Below are positions 34,131 to 45,363 of a stretch of DNA of 64,000 bases, piece after piece. The stretch is from Hermatobates lingyangjiaoensis. Lineage: Eukaryota; Arthropoda; Insecta; Hemiptera; Hermatobatidae. The stretch spans positions 1,674,001 through 1,738,000 of the forward strand of contig JAPFBL010001617.1 in NCBI GenBank assembly GCA_026182355.1. Direction: 5' to 3'. The notes under the pieces are model-generated. The model made no database searches. It was not told the DNA's origin and worked only from the letters and a program-made list of their open reading frames with translations. How positions within the stretch are numbered: the first letter of the stretch is position 1; the number at the start of each line of letters is the position of its first letter. The translations under genes and the position numbers were made by a program.

Positions 34131-36160
34131 TATAGAAATATATATATTTATTTCTAAGGGCTAAAAACATGCTTATACAATTAGCACTATTGCTACAACA
34201 ATTTTGTCTATTGTTTACAGTTATATATAATAATGACAACTATGGATTCTCACATGTAAATATGATTCTACATTTGTTCAGAACTAAACAGATCAATATT
34301 TGCTTACCTCGGGAATCTTTTATTTTCACCTTTCATCTCTCATCAGGATAAACTACATGCTTTAGAACTATTTTGGGAACTCATTTGGGCTGATTTCATT
34401 GTGTGCTGGAGGTTTCTTTGCTGTTGTGTTCCCTTTTCTGAATTTTGAAAACCCCCTGTTCATATGTTTTATTTGTTTGGCAATTTTAAGTGTTTAGTCC
34501 CTGTGGTAATTAAGATTGAAAAAAAAAATTAGTATAGATTCGGCTGAATTTTTCTATGTCCGTTCTGGAGTGGCAGGTGTTTTTAATTTTTCCTATATAA
34601 TTATTTAATTTACAAGTCTCTTCCGTGTGTATTTTTCTTTGTGTATTGTAACTGGATTTTGAAAATCGGAAAAATGTTTACATAACTATATAGCTATATG
34701 AAAACTGCATTTTTAAATTTTCATTTCTTTAAATTATACCATATTCTAGGGAATCCTCAATTGAACAGTAGCTCTAGGATGAATGTTTTATTTTAAAAAA
34801 AAATTATTTTACCCTCTACATAAAATATAGAGTAATAGAAGTTCTGAGTACGGGTTAAAATTAGCCTATCGACTTCTCAAAGGAAATACAGGCTTTGAGC
34901 TATCCTGAGTCCAATACAATAGGGATCACAAATTGGAGTGAGTGTGGGTGTATTTTGCAAGCCGAGTTTGTAAGATAAATAAGTAGTATGACAGGGCCTT
35001 TTGAATTTTATACAATCTTTTTATTTCATTCCTCATTCACTGTCACACCCATCAGCACCACATCCTTGGGTATGTCTTGAATTCTCTTAATTGAATTTTA
35101 TTATTTCACTCTAATTTTGTAACTGATTAGATATAATTTGTATTATAGTGTCTTCCTGATGATTAACACAAAGTGTTCGAAACGCGTTGCTGTTCAATAA
35201 AACTTCATTGTGTGAAGACTTCTGTTTGTTTATCCATTTTACCTCAGAATGAAAATTTATCTTTTATACAAATAAAAAGAATTCCAAAAATTAATACATT
35301 TTTATTTTTTTTATACAAATATATGTATAATCCTTAAATAATCTATGCATTAATGCTAATTTAATGAATTTGAGGTAGCGCTTTCGAAAAGCTCTTCAAC
35401 ATGAATGGAAGCGGTCTAAAGTATTCCTTTGATAATTAAGAGTGTTCTATTCGGTTAGCAAACATTTTTGGAACTGATTCCGTTGAATCATTCCTTTGAT
35501 ATGGATATTGTCCATTATGAAGTGCTTATTTTCAAAAAACTTTTTGCTTAGTTAAAAAAAAACTCCAGACAGAATGTAATACTCGTCATTTTTTAGTAGT
35601 TTTTATATACGTAGTGACTTGGATAAATGTAAATTAAGCTGTAGCGTGTTCAGTGTCCTTTTAGACTTGCTGGAGTCCTAGGACAAATGTTTGGAAGAAT
35701 TCGGGGCTGCCACTGTCTAGTTAGTTACAGGCCTGACGAGGAAAGTTTAGTCCTTGTCGCTGTGGTCGCAGACTAACTTGACTCCGGAGGGCATCAGCAC
35801 TCGCTGCCTGGTCAAAATGACTCACGTTCACAGAGGTTGTAAGGCAGTAAGTAGCCCATTCTAATTTTGAATCTTTTATTACATAATTTCGCACAGCACC
35901 ATGTGCTTAGCCACATTTCAGTCCCACATATGAGTATATTCCTAGATGCAATACTGTTGGCCACGGAGGTTATTTGAGGCCTGATTACTGAAAGAAACTA
36001 TTCGCTGATCTCGAGTGCATTATGGGCCGACATCGTTGCGCAACCACATTTAATTCTTTATTAATATGTAATAGTTATTGTTACATATAATTGTGTATTG
36101 TACTTTCATGCTTTATTGTTATATTACTCCTACTAAAGTTATTTATTTTAAATTAAAGTA
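34131..36160. other. AT-rich DNA with a motif at 35156 and a GC patch at 35700-35830
   Basis: No coding feature. Near 34340 the minus strand reads CCTGATGAGAGATGAAAGG, possibly the edge of another repeat. 35700-35830 is a GC-rich patch (GACTCCGGAGGGCATCAGCA). Everything else is plain AT-rich sequence. Confidence 0.45.
35156..35188 (+). ncRNA. Hammerhead-like motif HH7 (ACGCGT type)
   Basis: CTGATGA (35156-35162), TT, stem II AACAC/GTGTT (35165-35169, 35173-35177) with an AAA loop, C, GAA (35179-35181), palindrome ACGCGT (35182-35187), T. Core, stem II, GAA and stem III are all present. Stem I is weak beyond one pair. Confidence 0.5.
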
Positions 36161-36165
36161 GTAAT

Positions 36166-36660
36166 CTACAATAATAAAAGACAAAGATTTGTTTGTTCAT
36201 CCCGAGTATGGCCGAAATGTGATATATTTGTCAATCAACAAAACAGGGTCAAACCAATGGCAATTAAACAAAAGACGATTCAAAAATGCCAGTCAAAACA
36301 AAGTACTAACAATCAATAGCGAATTCAGGCAGCTACGAGGAATAGGTGTGATTGGACAATTATTATAACTGCCTTCTCTACTGATAGACTGAGTACAAAT
36401 TCATAATAGGGTATTACTAATTACTTTTCAAATATTAACCTTCTTATTTAAACGATTTTTTATTGATCACTAACTATGCCAAAAAGGAAGGCACTTAAAC
36501 TACTGAGGAAGGAAAAATGCATTAACAAGTTTTCATGAAAGAAAGAGGCGTATCGTGCCCATGAAACACCCGACCCATCCTTTAGATTGCAGCAGGAACC
36601 TGATACAAACAGTGTTACAAAATACAAATGAACACTATCATAGATTAGCTACAAACAGAT
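36166..36660 (+). pseudogene. Helitron-like 5' end and start of its protein, relic
   Basis: CTACAATAATAAAAGACAAA at 36166 resembles common Helitron 5' ends. The plus-strand frame from the ATG at 36476 reads MPKRKALKLLRKEKCINKFS, one TGA stop, then KKEAYRAHETPDPSFRLQQE. This is a basic N-terminal segment of the kind seen in Helitron/Helentron replicase-helicase proteins. The protein then stops near 36630, and the 115-bp satellite starts within what would be the continuing element. Rolling-circle nuclease and helicase domains are absent. Confidence 0.5.
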
Positions 36661-36670
36661 TAGTCACGAT

Positions 36671-38850
36671 AGTTATCAGGCACACAAAGTGTAACACATA
36701 CTTTATGTCTAACACACATGGTATTGTCAAACATTTTGAAGTGCACATAAATCCTTTAATAGAGCCTCATACTTTGTTTGGCGATGGTTATCAGGCACAC
36801 AAAGTGTAACACATACTTTATGTCTAACACACATGATAATGTCAAACATTTTGAAGTGCACATAAATCCTTTAATAGAGCCTCATACTTTGTTTGGCGAT
36901 GGTTATCAGGCACACAAAGTGTAACACATACTTCATGTCTAACACACATGATAATGTCAAACATTTTGAAGTGCACATAAATCCTTTAATAGAGCCTCAT
37001 ACTTTGTTTGGCGATGGTTATCAGGCACACAAAGTGTAACACATACTTTATGTCTAACACACATGATAATGTCAAACATTTTGAAGTGCACATAAATCCT
37101 TTAATAGAGCCTCATACTTTGTTTGGCGATGGTTATCAGGCACACAAAGTGTAACACATACTTTATGTCTAACACACATGGTATTGTCAAACATTTTGAA
37201 GTGCACATAAATCCTTTAATAGAGCCTCATACTTTGTTTCACGATGGTTGTCAGGCACACAAAGTGTAACACATACTTTATGTCTAACACACATGATAAT
37301 GTCAAACATTTTGAAGTGCACATAAATCCTTTAATAGAGCCTCATACTTTGTTTCACGATGGTTGTCAGGCACACGAAGTGTAACACATACTTCATGTCT
37401 ATCACACATGATAATGTCAAACATTTTGAAGTGCACATAAATCCTTTAATAGAGCCTCATACTTTGTTTCACGATGGTTATCAAGCACACGAAGTGTAAC
37501 ACATACTTTTTGTCTAACACACATGGTATTGTCAAACATTTTGAAGTGCACATAAATCCTTTAATAGAGCCTCATACTTTGTTTCACGATGGTTATCAGG
37601 CACACAAAGTGTAACACATACTTCATGTCTAACACACATGATAATGTCAAACATTTTGAAGTGCGCATAAATCCTTTAATAGAGCCTCATACTTTGTTTC
37701 ACGATGGTTGTCAGGCACACAAAGTGTAACACATACTTCATGTCTAACACACATGATAATGTCAAACATTTTGAAGTGCGCATAAATCCTTTAATAGAGC
37801 CTCATACTTTGTTTGGCGATGGTTATCAGGCACACAAAGTGTAACACATACTTCATGTCTAACACACATGATAATGTCAAACATTTTGAAGTGCGCATAA
37901 ATCCTTTAATAGAGCCTCATACTTTGTTTGGCGATGGTTATCAGGCACACAAAGTGTAACACATACTTTATGTCTAACACACATGGTATTGTCAAACATT
38001 TTGAAGTGCACATAAATCCTTTAATAGAGCCTCATACTTTGTTTCACGATGGTTATCAGGCACACAAAGTGTAACACATACTTTATGTCTAACACACATG
38101 GTATTGTCAAACATTTTGAAGTGCACATAAATCCTTTAATAGAGCCTCATACTTTGTTTCACGATGGTTGTCAGGCACACAAAGTGTAACACATACTTCA
38201 TGTCTAACACACATGATAATGTCAAACATTTTGAAGTGCGCATAAATCCTTTAATAGAGCCTCATACTTTGTTTGGCGATGGTTATCAGGCACACAAAGT
38301 GTAACACATACTTTATGTCTAACACACATGGTATTGTCAAACATTTTGAAGTGCACATAAATCCTTTAATAGAGCCTCATACTTTGTTTCACGATGGTTG
38401 TCAGGCACACGAAGTGTAACACATACTTCATGTCTAACACACATGATAATGTCAAACATTTTGAAGTGCGCATAAATCCTTTAATAGAGCCTCATACTTT
38501 GTTTGGCGATGGTTATCAGGCACACAAAGTGTAACACATACTTTATGTCTAACACACATGATAATGTCAAACATTTTGAAGTGCGCATAAATCCTTTAAT
38601 AGAGCCTCATACTTTGTTTGGCGATGGTTATCAGGCACACAAAGTGTAACACATACTTCATGTCTATCACACATGATAATGTCAAACATTTTGAAGTGCA
38701 CATAAATCCTTTAATAGAGCCTCATACTTTGTTTCACGATGGTTATCAAGCACACGAAGTGTAACACATACTTTTTGTCTAACACACATGATAATGTAAA
38801 ACATTTTGAAGTGCACATAAATCCTTTAATAGAGCCTCATACTTTGCTTC
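36671..38850 (+). repeat. 115-bp satellite, 19 units
   Basis: Units start every 115 bp, from 36671 (TTATCAGGCACACAAAGTG) to the last at about 38741. Units differ at a few linked sites: GGCG or CACG before the unit join, TTATCAGG or TTGTCAGG, ACTTTA or ACTTCA, GGTATT or GATAAT, GCAC or GCGC. Units 18-19 repeat the rare variants of units 7-8 (CTATCACAC, then TATCAAG/CGAAG/CTTTTT). The array follows a Helitron-like start. An open frame over the first unit (36555-36809) is partly relic, partly repeat. Confidence 0.97.
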
Positions 38851-40490
38851 ACTGGGAGGACAATTTGAAAAAGACTTGGACGTGGTCCACATTCCTACAA
38901 AATACATTCTAGAAATATATACCACAGTAATAATATATAATTGTCAAAATACAATACCATATATGAATGTTGAATTGCACTATTGAGGTTTTAAGAAAGA
39001 AATTAGAATGAAAAATAACTTAATTAATCCGGAAACTTAATAAAACATGACAACATACTGAAATATGAACTTTTTTTGTGTGGAGATGTAATTTTTGAAA
39101 TTCCCAATATAAATAAATATCACACTATAACAAACTGCACATGTAATGAATATCCATCCATTATCTCATTATTAATATAAATATTTACATGAAATCTCAC
39201 AAACTATGTTGTATGGACATCATGCAGCCTTATTATAAAGTATTATTTAATGTAAGTTTATGCCAAGACAGAATAATATTTATTGGTAAACTTATTAAAT
39301 ATTATTGCCTCATTTATTTATTTGTGCAACAGCACCCCCATCTAAGAGGGTTGAAAATAATTTGCAACTATCTTTAAAAAGAATAAATTTAGTGAGATAA
39401 TACTGAATGCAAAATCTCTTAACTGGAATAAGGAACCTAATGGCACCCTGTCCGGATTTATAAAGTAAAATGCACTCCAGGGAAGGATGATACTTCTTTA
39501 TTAAAAGATGCAGCTATTTACGTCTCACTTTCTGATCTCTGAGCCTCTCGTGGTAGAGGACAGTTGCGAAATTAGAACATTTGCTGAAGATTAAAACAAT
39601 TGCTCTTGAAAATGTATATTAACGTAGTAAGTTTCCGGACAACAAGTTTTATCCTTATGAAGTTTACAAGGATTATTAAAATAATCATTAAACAAATATG
39701 TTCCGCATAAAGCATCAAAATATTAGATTTTCATAAAAGTTGTATTGACAAAAATAATATATTGCAGCTTACGGTCACTGCAACAAGTAGGAGAAGAGAA
39801 CCACGAAATCGATGAATACTTTATGGAAAGTTAAGGAAAAATGAAACTAGATCAAGGTCTATTCCAGTCGTAACCATAGCCTTTCTAATAGCAGAGTAAA
39901 CAATTTAGAAACGATCCACTCTACAAAATTGGCACAGTAGAACGCAGCAAATTCCACAAAATCAATGGGTTTCATACTGCTGATGAACCATTAAATTCTG
40001 TCCACTGCAATTATATAAGCGTTAAACACAAGATGTTTGACAACAGTCCTTACCTATCAAACCTTACTTACAGATTACAGAAAGAACAATACAAGAAGCC
40101 GTTTAGTATTGTGATTATGCAACCAATCTATGCGGATCACGATCATGCACAAGATTTATTATTCATACAATTTAAACGAAAAACATGTAAAAAATGTCAA
40201 AATCTCAAAAAATGAGTTCAAATCTATTATTGGCATTGTATTACAAGATATATTCCAGATATATATATATATATATATTCCAGATACGGGCATTTTAAGT
40301 TTTTTTTTTAAATCCATTTATTTAGCATGCTTCATATAATATATTACATGCTGTATCGAATCTTATTTTTGTTAGCATGAAAAATACACATTAAAATTGA
40401 TTAAATTTAACATTAATATACACATTATAAAAGTTTTTGAAAGTCGATAAGGTCTATGAATTGTTTAAAGTATTGAAACAGTTCACTGTT
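38851..40490. other. AT-rich DNA, no secure feature
   Basis: The first ~170 bp may be the remaining right flank of the Helitron-like element. TATA runs occur near 40256-40278. Open frames are short and unmatched. Confidence 0.45.
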
Positions 40491-40499
40491 TTGCATTGT

Positions 40500-40650
40500 C
40501 GTACTATTAGCTAGAGGCCAGTCATATCCAGATGTTAATGTGAAAACCATAAATCATTGTTGCTCTAGCTCTAGAATTGGACAGCTAAACATTATATGGC
40601 CTCAGGTCTGTGGTGAACACCATCAGAAGAACATCTGTCATTGTCAATAA
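40500..40650 (-). pseudogene. Possible LINE C-terminal scrap
   Basis: The minus strand reads GHIMFSCPILELEQQ, resembling the H-x-L-x-x-C-P segment after LINE RNase H domains. The preceding cysteines are not clear and stops interrupt it. A weak call based on one motif. Confidence 0.3.
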
Positions 40651-40784
40651 TATGGAAAACTGAATTAAAAAAACATTGTGACTAATTATAATAGTTTTAA
40701 GTTGTTCCACTCGTTTTATAGCACATTTACTTCAGGATGAATCACAAATTGGTCGAACAAGTGATTTTATTGCAGTCTCTATTA

Positions 40785-40789
40785 TACAT

Positions 40790-40832
<43 letters not shown>
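40785..40832. repeat. (CA)n(TA)n compound microsatellite
   Basis: About 14 CA units then about 9 TA units, directly before a PLE-terminal inverted repeat. Confidence 0.95.
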
Positions 40833-40851
40833 CTTTTCTTCTTCTCAGAAT

Positions 40852-41073
40852 TTGATCAGGGTTAATTATTTGAAATCACCTTTTTGCCGTCTTTATTTTA
40901 AGACACCGTTCGGTGTTAGAAGCAAGCATTGAGTAAGTAGCCTTTTGAATTTTTATGATGAATGTAATATAGATAAGATAAATGTCCATTGTTGTTGGGT
41001 TCTAGACCTGAGGATGTCTAAAAATAAAGACGAAACTTTGGCAAAAAAGTGACTTCAACTAATTAACCTTGAC
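40852..41073. repeat. PLE-terminal inverted repeat
   Basis: The left arm (40852-40905) is complementary to the right arm (41015-41073): GGTTAATTATTTGAAATCAC and GTGACTTCAACTAATTAACC. The right arm carries hammerhead-like HH8; the left arm has lost the eight bases that would hold its GAAA and stem III. The right arm runs straight into REP-A copy C, truncating it. Confidence 0.8.
41005..41042 (+). ncRNA. Hammerhead-like motif HH8
   Basis: Same family as HH1. GAC (41005-41007), CTGAGGA (41008-41014), extra T, stem II GTCT/AGAC (41016-41019, 41028-41031), GAA (41032-41034), ACTT in place of ACGT (41035-41038), T, GGC (41040-41042). Relative to HH1, stems I and III each carry one substitution that weakens pairing, so it is likely a decayed copy. 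Confidence 0.5.
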
Positions 41074-42790
41074 CATTTTGAAAAGCCAAAGTGAAAATTT
41101 CTTGATACGAAATAATCTCCTACAAGAGAACATGGCTTTTGTTCAAATAGTCAGTGACTTTCGTACATCGTTTACTTAACCTACTTCTACATTGAATATT
41201 TAAGTCAAATTTTCAAATTTAAAACAAGAAAATACAGTTAGTTTCCCTGAAAAAATCAAAGAAAAAATGTCGTTTTAAGATAATTTATACTTAAGGATGT
41301 ACGATAATTACATTTATTAATCTTCAAACGAAAGATTTCAATTTTGAATTATCTTTTACATTTTTGGTCTTTTATAGAATAATTATACTGGGAAATTTAT
41401 GGCCACTTAGTATTTAATAAAAATCATTTTCCTTCCCCTTTGTCAAAAATCATATATACCATTTTTTTCTGAGCGAGTATTATCTTTTTTCTGCGTCTTG
41501 TATTGTGTTATAAGGTTGCTATGAATGTATATTGAAAAATATATATTAGTAATTAGGCAATTTTCATACTCAAATCAAAGTCAAAGTCAGCTATTCAGTA
41601 TAATTTTAAACTTTTATACTTTCAAAATTTTGAAAATAATAAATATAAAATATTAGGCTAGAATAGTGAAAAAACTGGATATTTGTCAACAGACATCACT
41701 CCGGTTTCTTGAGGAAAGAGTCCATTTCTCTCATTTCAATATCATGGAAATATACTATAATTCACAGAGAGAAAGTAATTATAACTGATATTAAGTCTTG
41801 TTCAAGAGTGCAATATATAGATTTATTAAAGCATTCTATGAGACAAATCCATCATATCATGGCAAACAAAGGACATTTATTTATGTTTATTGGCGGTGAT
41901 TTTTTTACATGTAAAAATATTATTCTTCTTATATCCCATATAAGTCAATAAATTATCTCACTCGATTCGGTCAAAAAATTTCTGTCAATGTAAACAATGT
42001 AAAAAAATATCAAAAATTCAACATGTATAGCAGGTGATCCCTTAGTCCAGGATTAACAAGCAGTTTTTATAGCTTTATTGCTCTTTGCCCTGATTAAAAT
42101 TTGATGAATTTTTTTTATAAATTACTAATTTTTTGTTTGTTTTTGGACAAATTTTTATGATTTCAAAATGAGTCGCGTAGCATCAAAAAAATATTTTCTG
42201 AAAACAGAAATCGTACTTTAACACACCTTTGGCGAATATAATTTGAAAAAAAATATCTCATCTCATTTTCCACATAATTTTGATCCGTCAAACGGTATGG
42301 ATTGTATCGCCCTCACAATCTTTGAGATTGAATTAATTATAAGTCAAAATTTTTACATTTTATTGAAACAAAAATATTTCCCGTTGTTTTAAATAAATTC
42401 TGAATATATTTTTCGTTTATTTCATTTGTAATTTCAAAGATAATGCCAAAATTTCAAAACTTTAGAGTTAGCAGTTTAAGAGAAAAAAATATTTTCAAAA
42501 AACCAGGTTTTGACAAAAAAAGTGACTTTCCCGTCATGCATAATTCTTCCCAAACAATAGGGATCATCTACACTATGGGGCCCATTTTTGTCTAAAACAT
42601 CAACTTGATCATTAAAGATTCTGGACCTTAGCGTGCTAACAAGCAATGCTAACATACTCACCCATCCACACAGACATCAACGAAAAAACATCATGAAACG
42701 ACTTTTAGGACCTCAAAACACATAATTCCGTCAAAATCTCGAGATCGAATTTTTTCACGATCACTATACTTAACTTGTAGTAAAGTAAAA
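41074..42790 (+). repeat. REP-A repeat, copy C (long form, left-truncated)
   Basis: Aligns with copy B from its GAAAAGCCAAAG block to the closing palindrome. It keeps the extra ~300-bp segment (about 41660-41950), which here is open over 41709-41951 and reads SCSRVQYIDLLKHSMRQIHH then FMFIGGDFFTCKNIILLISH. Copy B has nearly the same wording with frame breaks. The minus strand (42476-42661) carries DDPYCLGRIMHDGKVTF. Confidence 0.85.
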
Positions 42791-42799
42791 GGTATATAT

Positions 42800-42933
42800 A
42801 TATCATTAAATTTCTTCCCAACTTCTCTGAGAATGATTTTGTTATACAGCTTCTTAAGATTTTTAATCTGACATTTCAATTCATTCGGCACTAAATGCAG
42901 CATTTCACCAAAAGATTTACTTGCACAATCCAT
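42800..42933 (-). pseudogene. PLE N-terminal fragment ending at TA repeat
   Basis: Minus strand from the ATG at 42933: MDCASKSFGEMLHLVPNELK, then IKNLKKLYNKIILREVGKKF, NDIYI. This lysine-rich, helical start lies downstream of hammerhead-like HH9 and stops at a short TATATATA where REP-A begins. It parallels the other PLE N-terminal fragments here. Confidence 0.55.
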
Positions 42934-42970
42934 TTAATTGATAAATAAATTACAATTTAAAATAAAAATA

Positions 42971-43006
42971 AGCGACGTTTCAGTCATCCTTGACCATCCT
43001 CAGGGT
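42971..43006 (-). ncRNA. Hammerhead-like motif HH9 (ACGT type)
   Basis: Minus strand: CTGAGGA (43003-42997), a stem II region with GTCA/TGAC (42994-42991, 42986-42983), GAA (42981-42979), palindrome ACGT (42978-42975), C (42974). Stem I has one secure pair. Core and GAA are intact. Confidence 0.5.
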
Positions 43007-43055
43007 TTATATATATATATATATACATTAAAAGCTCGAAATATTAAAAGTCACA

Positions 43056-43345
43056 CAACCTAAAAGAACTTTGGCTGCTTTGGATGTAGAATCCCCGTTT
43101 ACTAATGTGCCAGTTCTGGAAACAATATAGATGATTTGTTATATAGCCTATACAACCAATCTACTCTACCGCCTCCACCATCGAAACGACAAACTATAAA
43201 AGATTTACTTCTGCCTGCACAACTAAAAATAAATTCTGTCATATAGACGGAATATACTGCCATAAGGATGGCGTGGCCATGGGTTTCCCACTTGGGGTCA
43301 CATTAGCGAATTTTAAATGTGTGACCTTGAAAATTCGACTTTGGC
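43056..43345 (+). pseudogene. PLE reverse transcriptase scrap (motifs A and B)
   Basis: Plus strand: RTLAALDVESPFTNVPVLET carries motif A with its catalytic Asp. After frame changes, DGVAMGFPLGVTLANF and MCDLEN carry motif B. Homologous to the RT at 46540-47515 but from a different copy. Motif C and the rest are missing. The antisense frame 43239-43490 is a shadow. Confidence 0.8.
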
Positions 43346-43627
43346 TCGAAATCCAGCCTGGATAGAATTTTAAAACTGTTTGAAGGCAGTCAGACGACGA
43401 ACCACTCAGGGAGAGGTATAGAAACCAATTTAATACCTTTCCAGATGCAAACTTCGGATAGAAGGTTGGGGGAAACCTCACCATGACCACTACCTTTCGA
43501 TAACCTCCCTTATTGTGGTTATGTGTTACGTTGACTTTGTGTTTATTTCAATTATTGTTTACTTTTAGAATTTGTAATAATTTTATGTATGTTTTGAAAC
43601 TTCTTATATAAAATTTCTTTGAAAATG

Positions 43628-43650
43628 GTCGATGATGGCCGAAACATGTC
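43628..43650 (+). ncRNA. Hammerhead-like motif HH10 overlapping a start codon
   Basis: CGATGA (core lacking one T), T, GGCC in place of a stem II hairpin, GAA (43641-43643), palindrome ACATGT (43644-43649), C (43650). The ATG inside ACATGT is the start of the PLE N-terminal frame. The collapsed stem II suggests decay. Confidence 0.4.
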
Positions 43651-43812
43651 AGATTACAAAAATAAAAATTTTGTTGAACTTATGTATCTGGTCCCGAACT
43701 TATAGAAGTCATTTGTGAGAAGATCGGAAAAATTAATCAGAAAAGGTATAAAACTAGAAATAGGCATTGATTTTAATAGAACTTCTATGAATGAAGACCT
43801 GCTCCCCCTAAT
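43646..43812 (+). pseudogene. PLE N-terminal fragment
   Basis: From the ATG at 43646: MSDYKNKNFVELMYLVPN, one stop, RRSEKLIRKGIKLEIGIDFN and MNEDLLPLIF. This is the N-terminal region preceding RT in PLE proteins, ending in the conserved LLPxF box. It breaks off at a (TA)n, beyond which an inverted fragment (SIDFNTTCIKEGLLPTFTNI on minus, 43890-43831) begins. Confidence 0.7.
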
Positions 43813-43976
43813 ATTCATATATATATATATTAGTAAAGGTAGGAAGCAGACCTTCTTTTATACAAGTTGTGTTAAAATCAATTGACATTACCTTGAAGAA
43901 AGAAAATTACCTAGTAGGTTTGAAAAGCCCAATAAGAAAAAGGTACGTGCAATCAAGTCAATTGATTTTAACACAA

Positions 43977-44011
<35 letters not shown>
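43813..44011. repeat. (TA)n-centred inverted PLE N-terminal fragments
   Basis: (TA)n at about 43817-43830; then an inverted fragment with KEGLLPTFTNI on the minus strand (43890-43831); then a plus-strand fragment ending in TCAATTGATTTTAACACAAC (43959-43978) before (TA)n at 43979-44011. The two share that 20-mer in opposite orientation. Confidence 0.85.
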
Positions 44012-44012
<1 letters not shown>

Positions 44013-44041
44013 GATAAAATTATCGACCGTGGATTAGAAAC

Positions 44042-44113
44042 AAAACTAAAATTTATCGGGACTCGGTCAGTTCTTTTATATTATTTATCTGACCGAGTCC
44101 CGATAAATTTTAG

Positions 44114-44146
<33 letters not shown>
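44042..44146. repeat. Short family X inverted repeat and (TA)n
   Basis: Arms ATCGGGACTCGGTCAG and CTGACCGAGTCCCGAT (44056-44072, 44091-44107) with an 18-bp loop, flanked on both sides by (TA)n (43979-44011; 44117-44146). A minimal foldback of the family X ends. Confidence 0.92.
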
Positions 44147-44147
<1 letters not shown>

Positions 44148-44151
<4 letters not shown>

Positions 44152-44575
44152 AAAATAAGCAGCAGCTCCTGCATTGACCAGTTTCTTGTTGACACTCCCT
44201 AGTTTTCGTATCACTTTGCGTTGAGACTCTGGTAGCTTCCAAAGAAAGTTAGCAAAAGACATTAACACACACAATAAACTTTAGGTCAAACAAGAAAACA
44301 CTTGAATAAACCACTTTCTTTAAAATGTCGTTTTAATCACGAAAATAAATCGTGATTAAGAAATAAAAAAAGTTGTTTATTCAAGTGTTTTCGTGTTTGA
44401 CCTAAAGTTTATTGTGTGTGTTAATGTCTTTTGCTAACCTTCCTTGGAAGCTACCAGAGTCTCAACGCAAAGTGATACGAAAACTAGAGAGTATCAACAA
44501 GAAACTGGTCAATGCAGAAGCTGCTGCTTATTTTAATAACATATGGTTAAGGGAAGACTTGCTGCCATTGTACAC
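44148..44575. pseudogene. Inverted pair of PLE N-terminal fragments
   Basis: The left arm (44148-44305, minus sense) and right arm (44385-44540, plus sense) share about 150 bp, including AAACTTTAGGTC and ACACACACAATAAAC. The right arm reads MSFANLPWKLPESQRKVI, then KLESINKKLVNAEAAAYF and REDLLPLYTNI, the PLE N-terminal block with the LLPxxTN box. The left arm stops earlier, at AAYFNNI. Both meet (TA)n at their coding ends. The loop holds AATCACGA/TCGTGATT. Confidence 0.8.
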
Positions 44576-44693
44576 AAATATATATATATATATATATATA
44601 TTATTTATTGTAAACAGGAAAACGATCCAAAAGGACAACAAACGTTTAATAGAAAACCACAGACACAGAAGAAAGAAACAAACACACTTGCTA

Positions 44694-44726
44694 TCTCTAA
44701 TTTTCGATTGAACTGTCATCAGGAGA
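44694..44726 (-). ncRNA. Hammerhead-like motif HH11 (AATT type)
   Basis: Minus strand: stem I TCTC/GAGA (44726-44723 with 44697-44694), CTGATGA (44722-44716), a ten-base stem II region with poor pairing, GAA (44705-44703), palindrome AATT (44702-44699), A (44698). The core, GAA, stem I and stem III are all intact; stem II is the weak part. Confidence 0.55.
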
Positions 44727-45327
44727 GTTGAGATGGGGACACTAAATGCACTAGCGAACCGACGGTTGGAGACAAATAGTGTTGTCACAGGCGTGCCCAT
44801 TTCAAGTCAAATATAAAAAATTAACTACGAATAAGCGTAGAGCTAAGAAATAGAAAGTGAAAATGAAGAAATAAAAATAATAAAAACTTAAAAAATAATT
44901 ATGAAGAAAATTAAGAGGAAAATAACTGAAACTAAAGAAAATCGAGGAATATAAATAATAAATACTTAAATAATAACAATAATGAGGATGATCAAAATAA
45001 AGTAAAGTTGTATAAATAATAATTTAAAATAAATGAAAAATAATAACAATGAATATATTAATACAGAATAGTAAAAAGTAAAATAATATAAATAAATAAA
45101 TAAAATGTCTAACCATTTGAAACAGCCCTATCTTTTCAAGTTTAGACCTGGTTTACAATGCGCATACAAAAACCAGATATGAGCCTCCTTGAATGCTCGT
45201 AACTGACCGTTTTACCCTCTGGGGAACTTTTAATATCTGCACTCTAAAGCAAACATTGAAGGAGAGTATTCGCGCTCCATTCTTCGACGTGGGGAGATCT
45301 CTCTCACTTCGTCCTCTCTTCTAGTCT

Positions 45328-45363
45328 ACTCCTGATGACGAACAACAGTTCAAAATATTGAAT
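45328..45363 (+). ncRNA. Hammerhead-like motif HH12 (ATAT type)
   Basis: CTGATGA (45332-45338), extra C, stem II GAAC/GTTC with AACA loop (45340-45351), AAA for GAA (45352-45354), palindrome ATAT (45355-45358), T (45359). Stem I pairs at three of four positions (ACTC with GAAT). Confidence 0.5.

Noticed and set aside
36671..38850. CRISPR array
   Set aside because: The units are contiguous 115-bp repeats with no alternation of short repeat and unique spacer, in an animal genome.
43239..43490. Minus-strand gene
   Set aside because: It is a shadow of the PLE RT motif B scrap on the plus strand.
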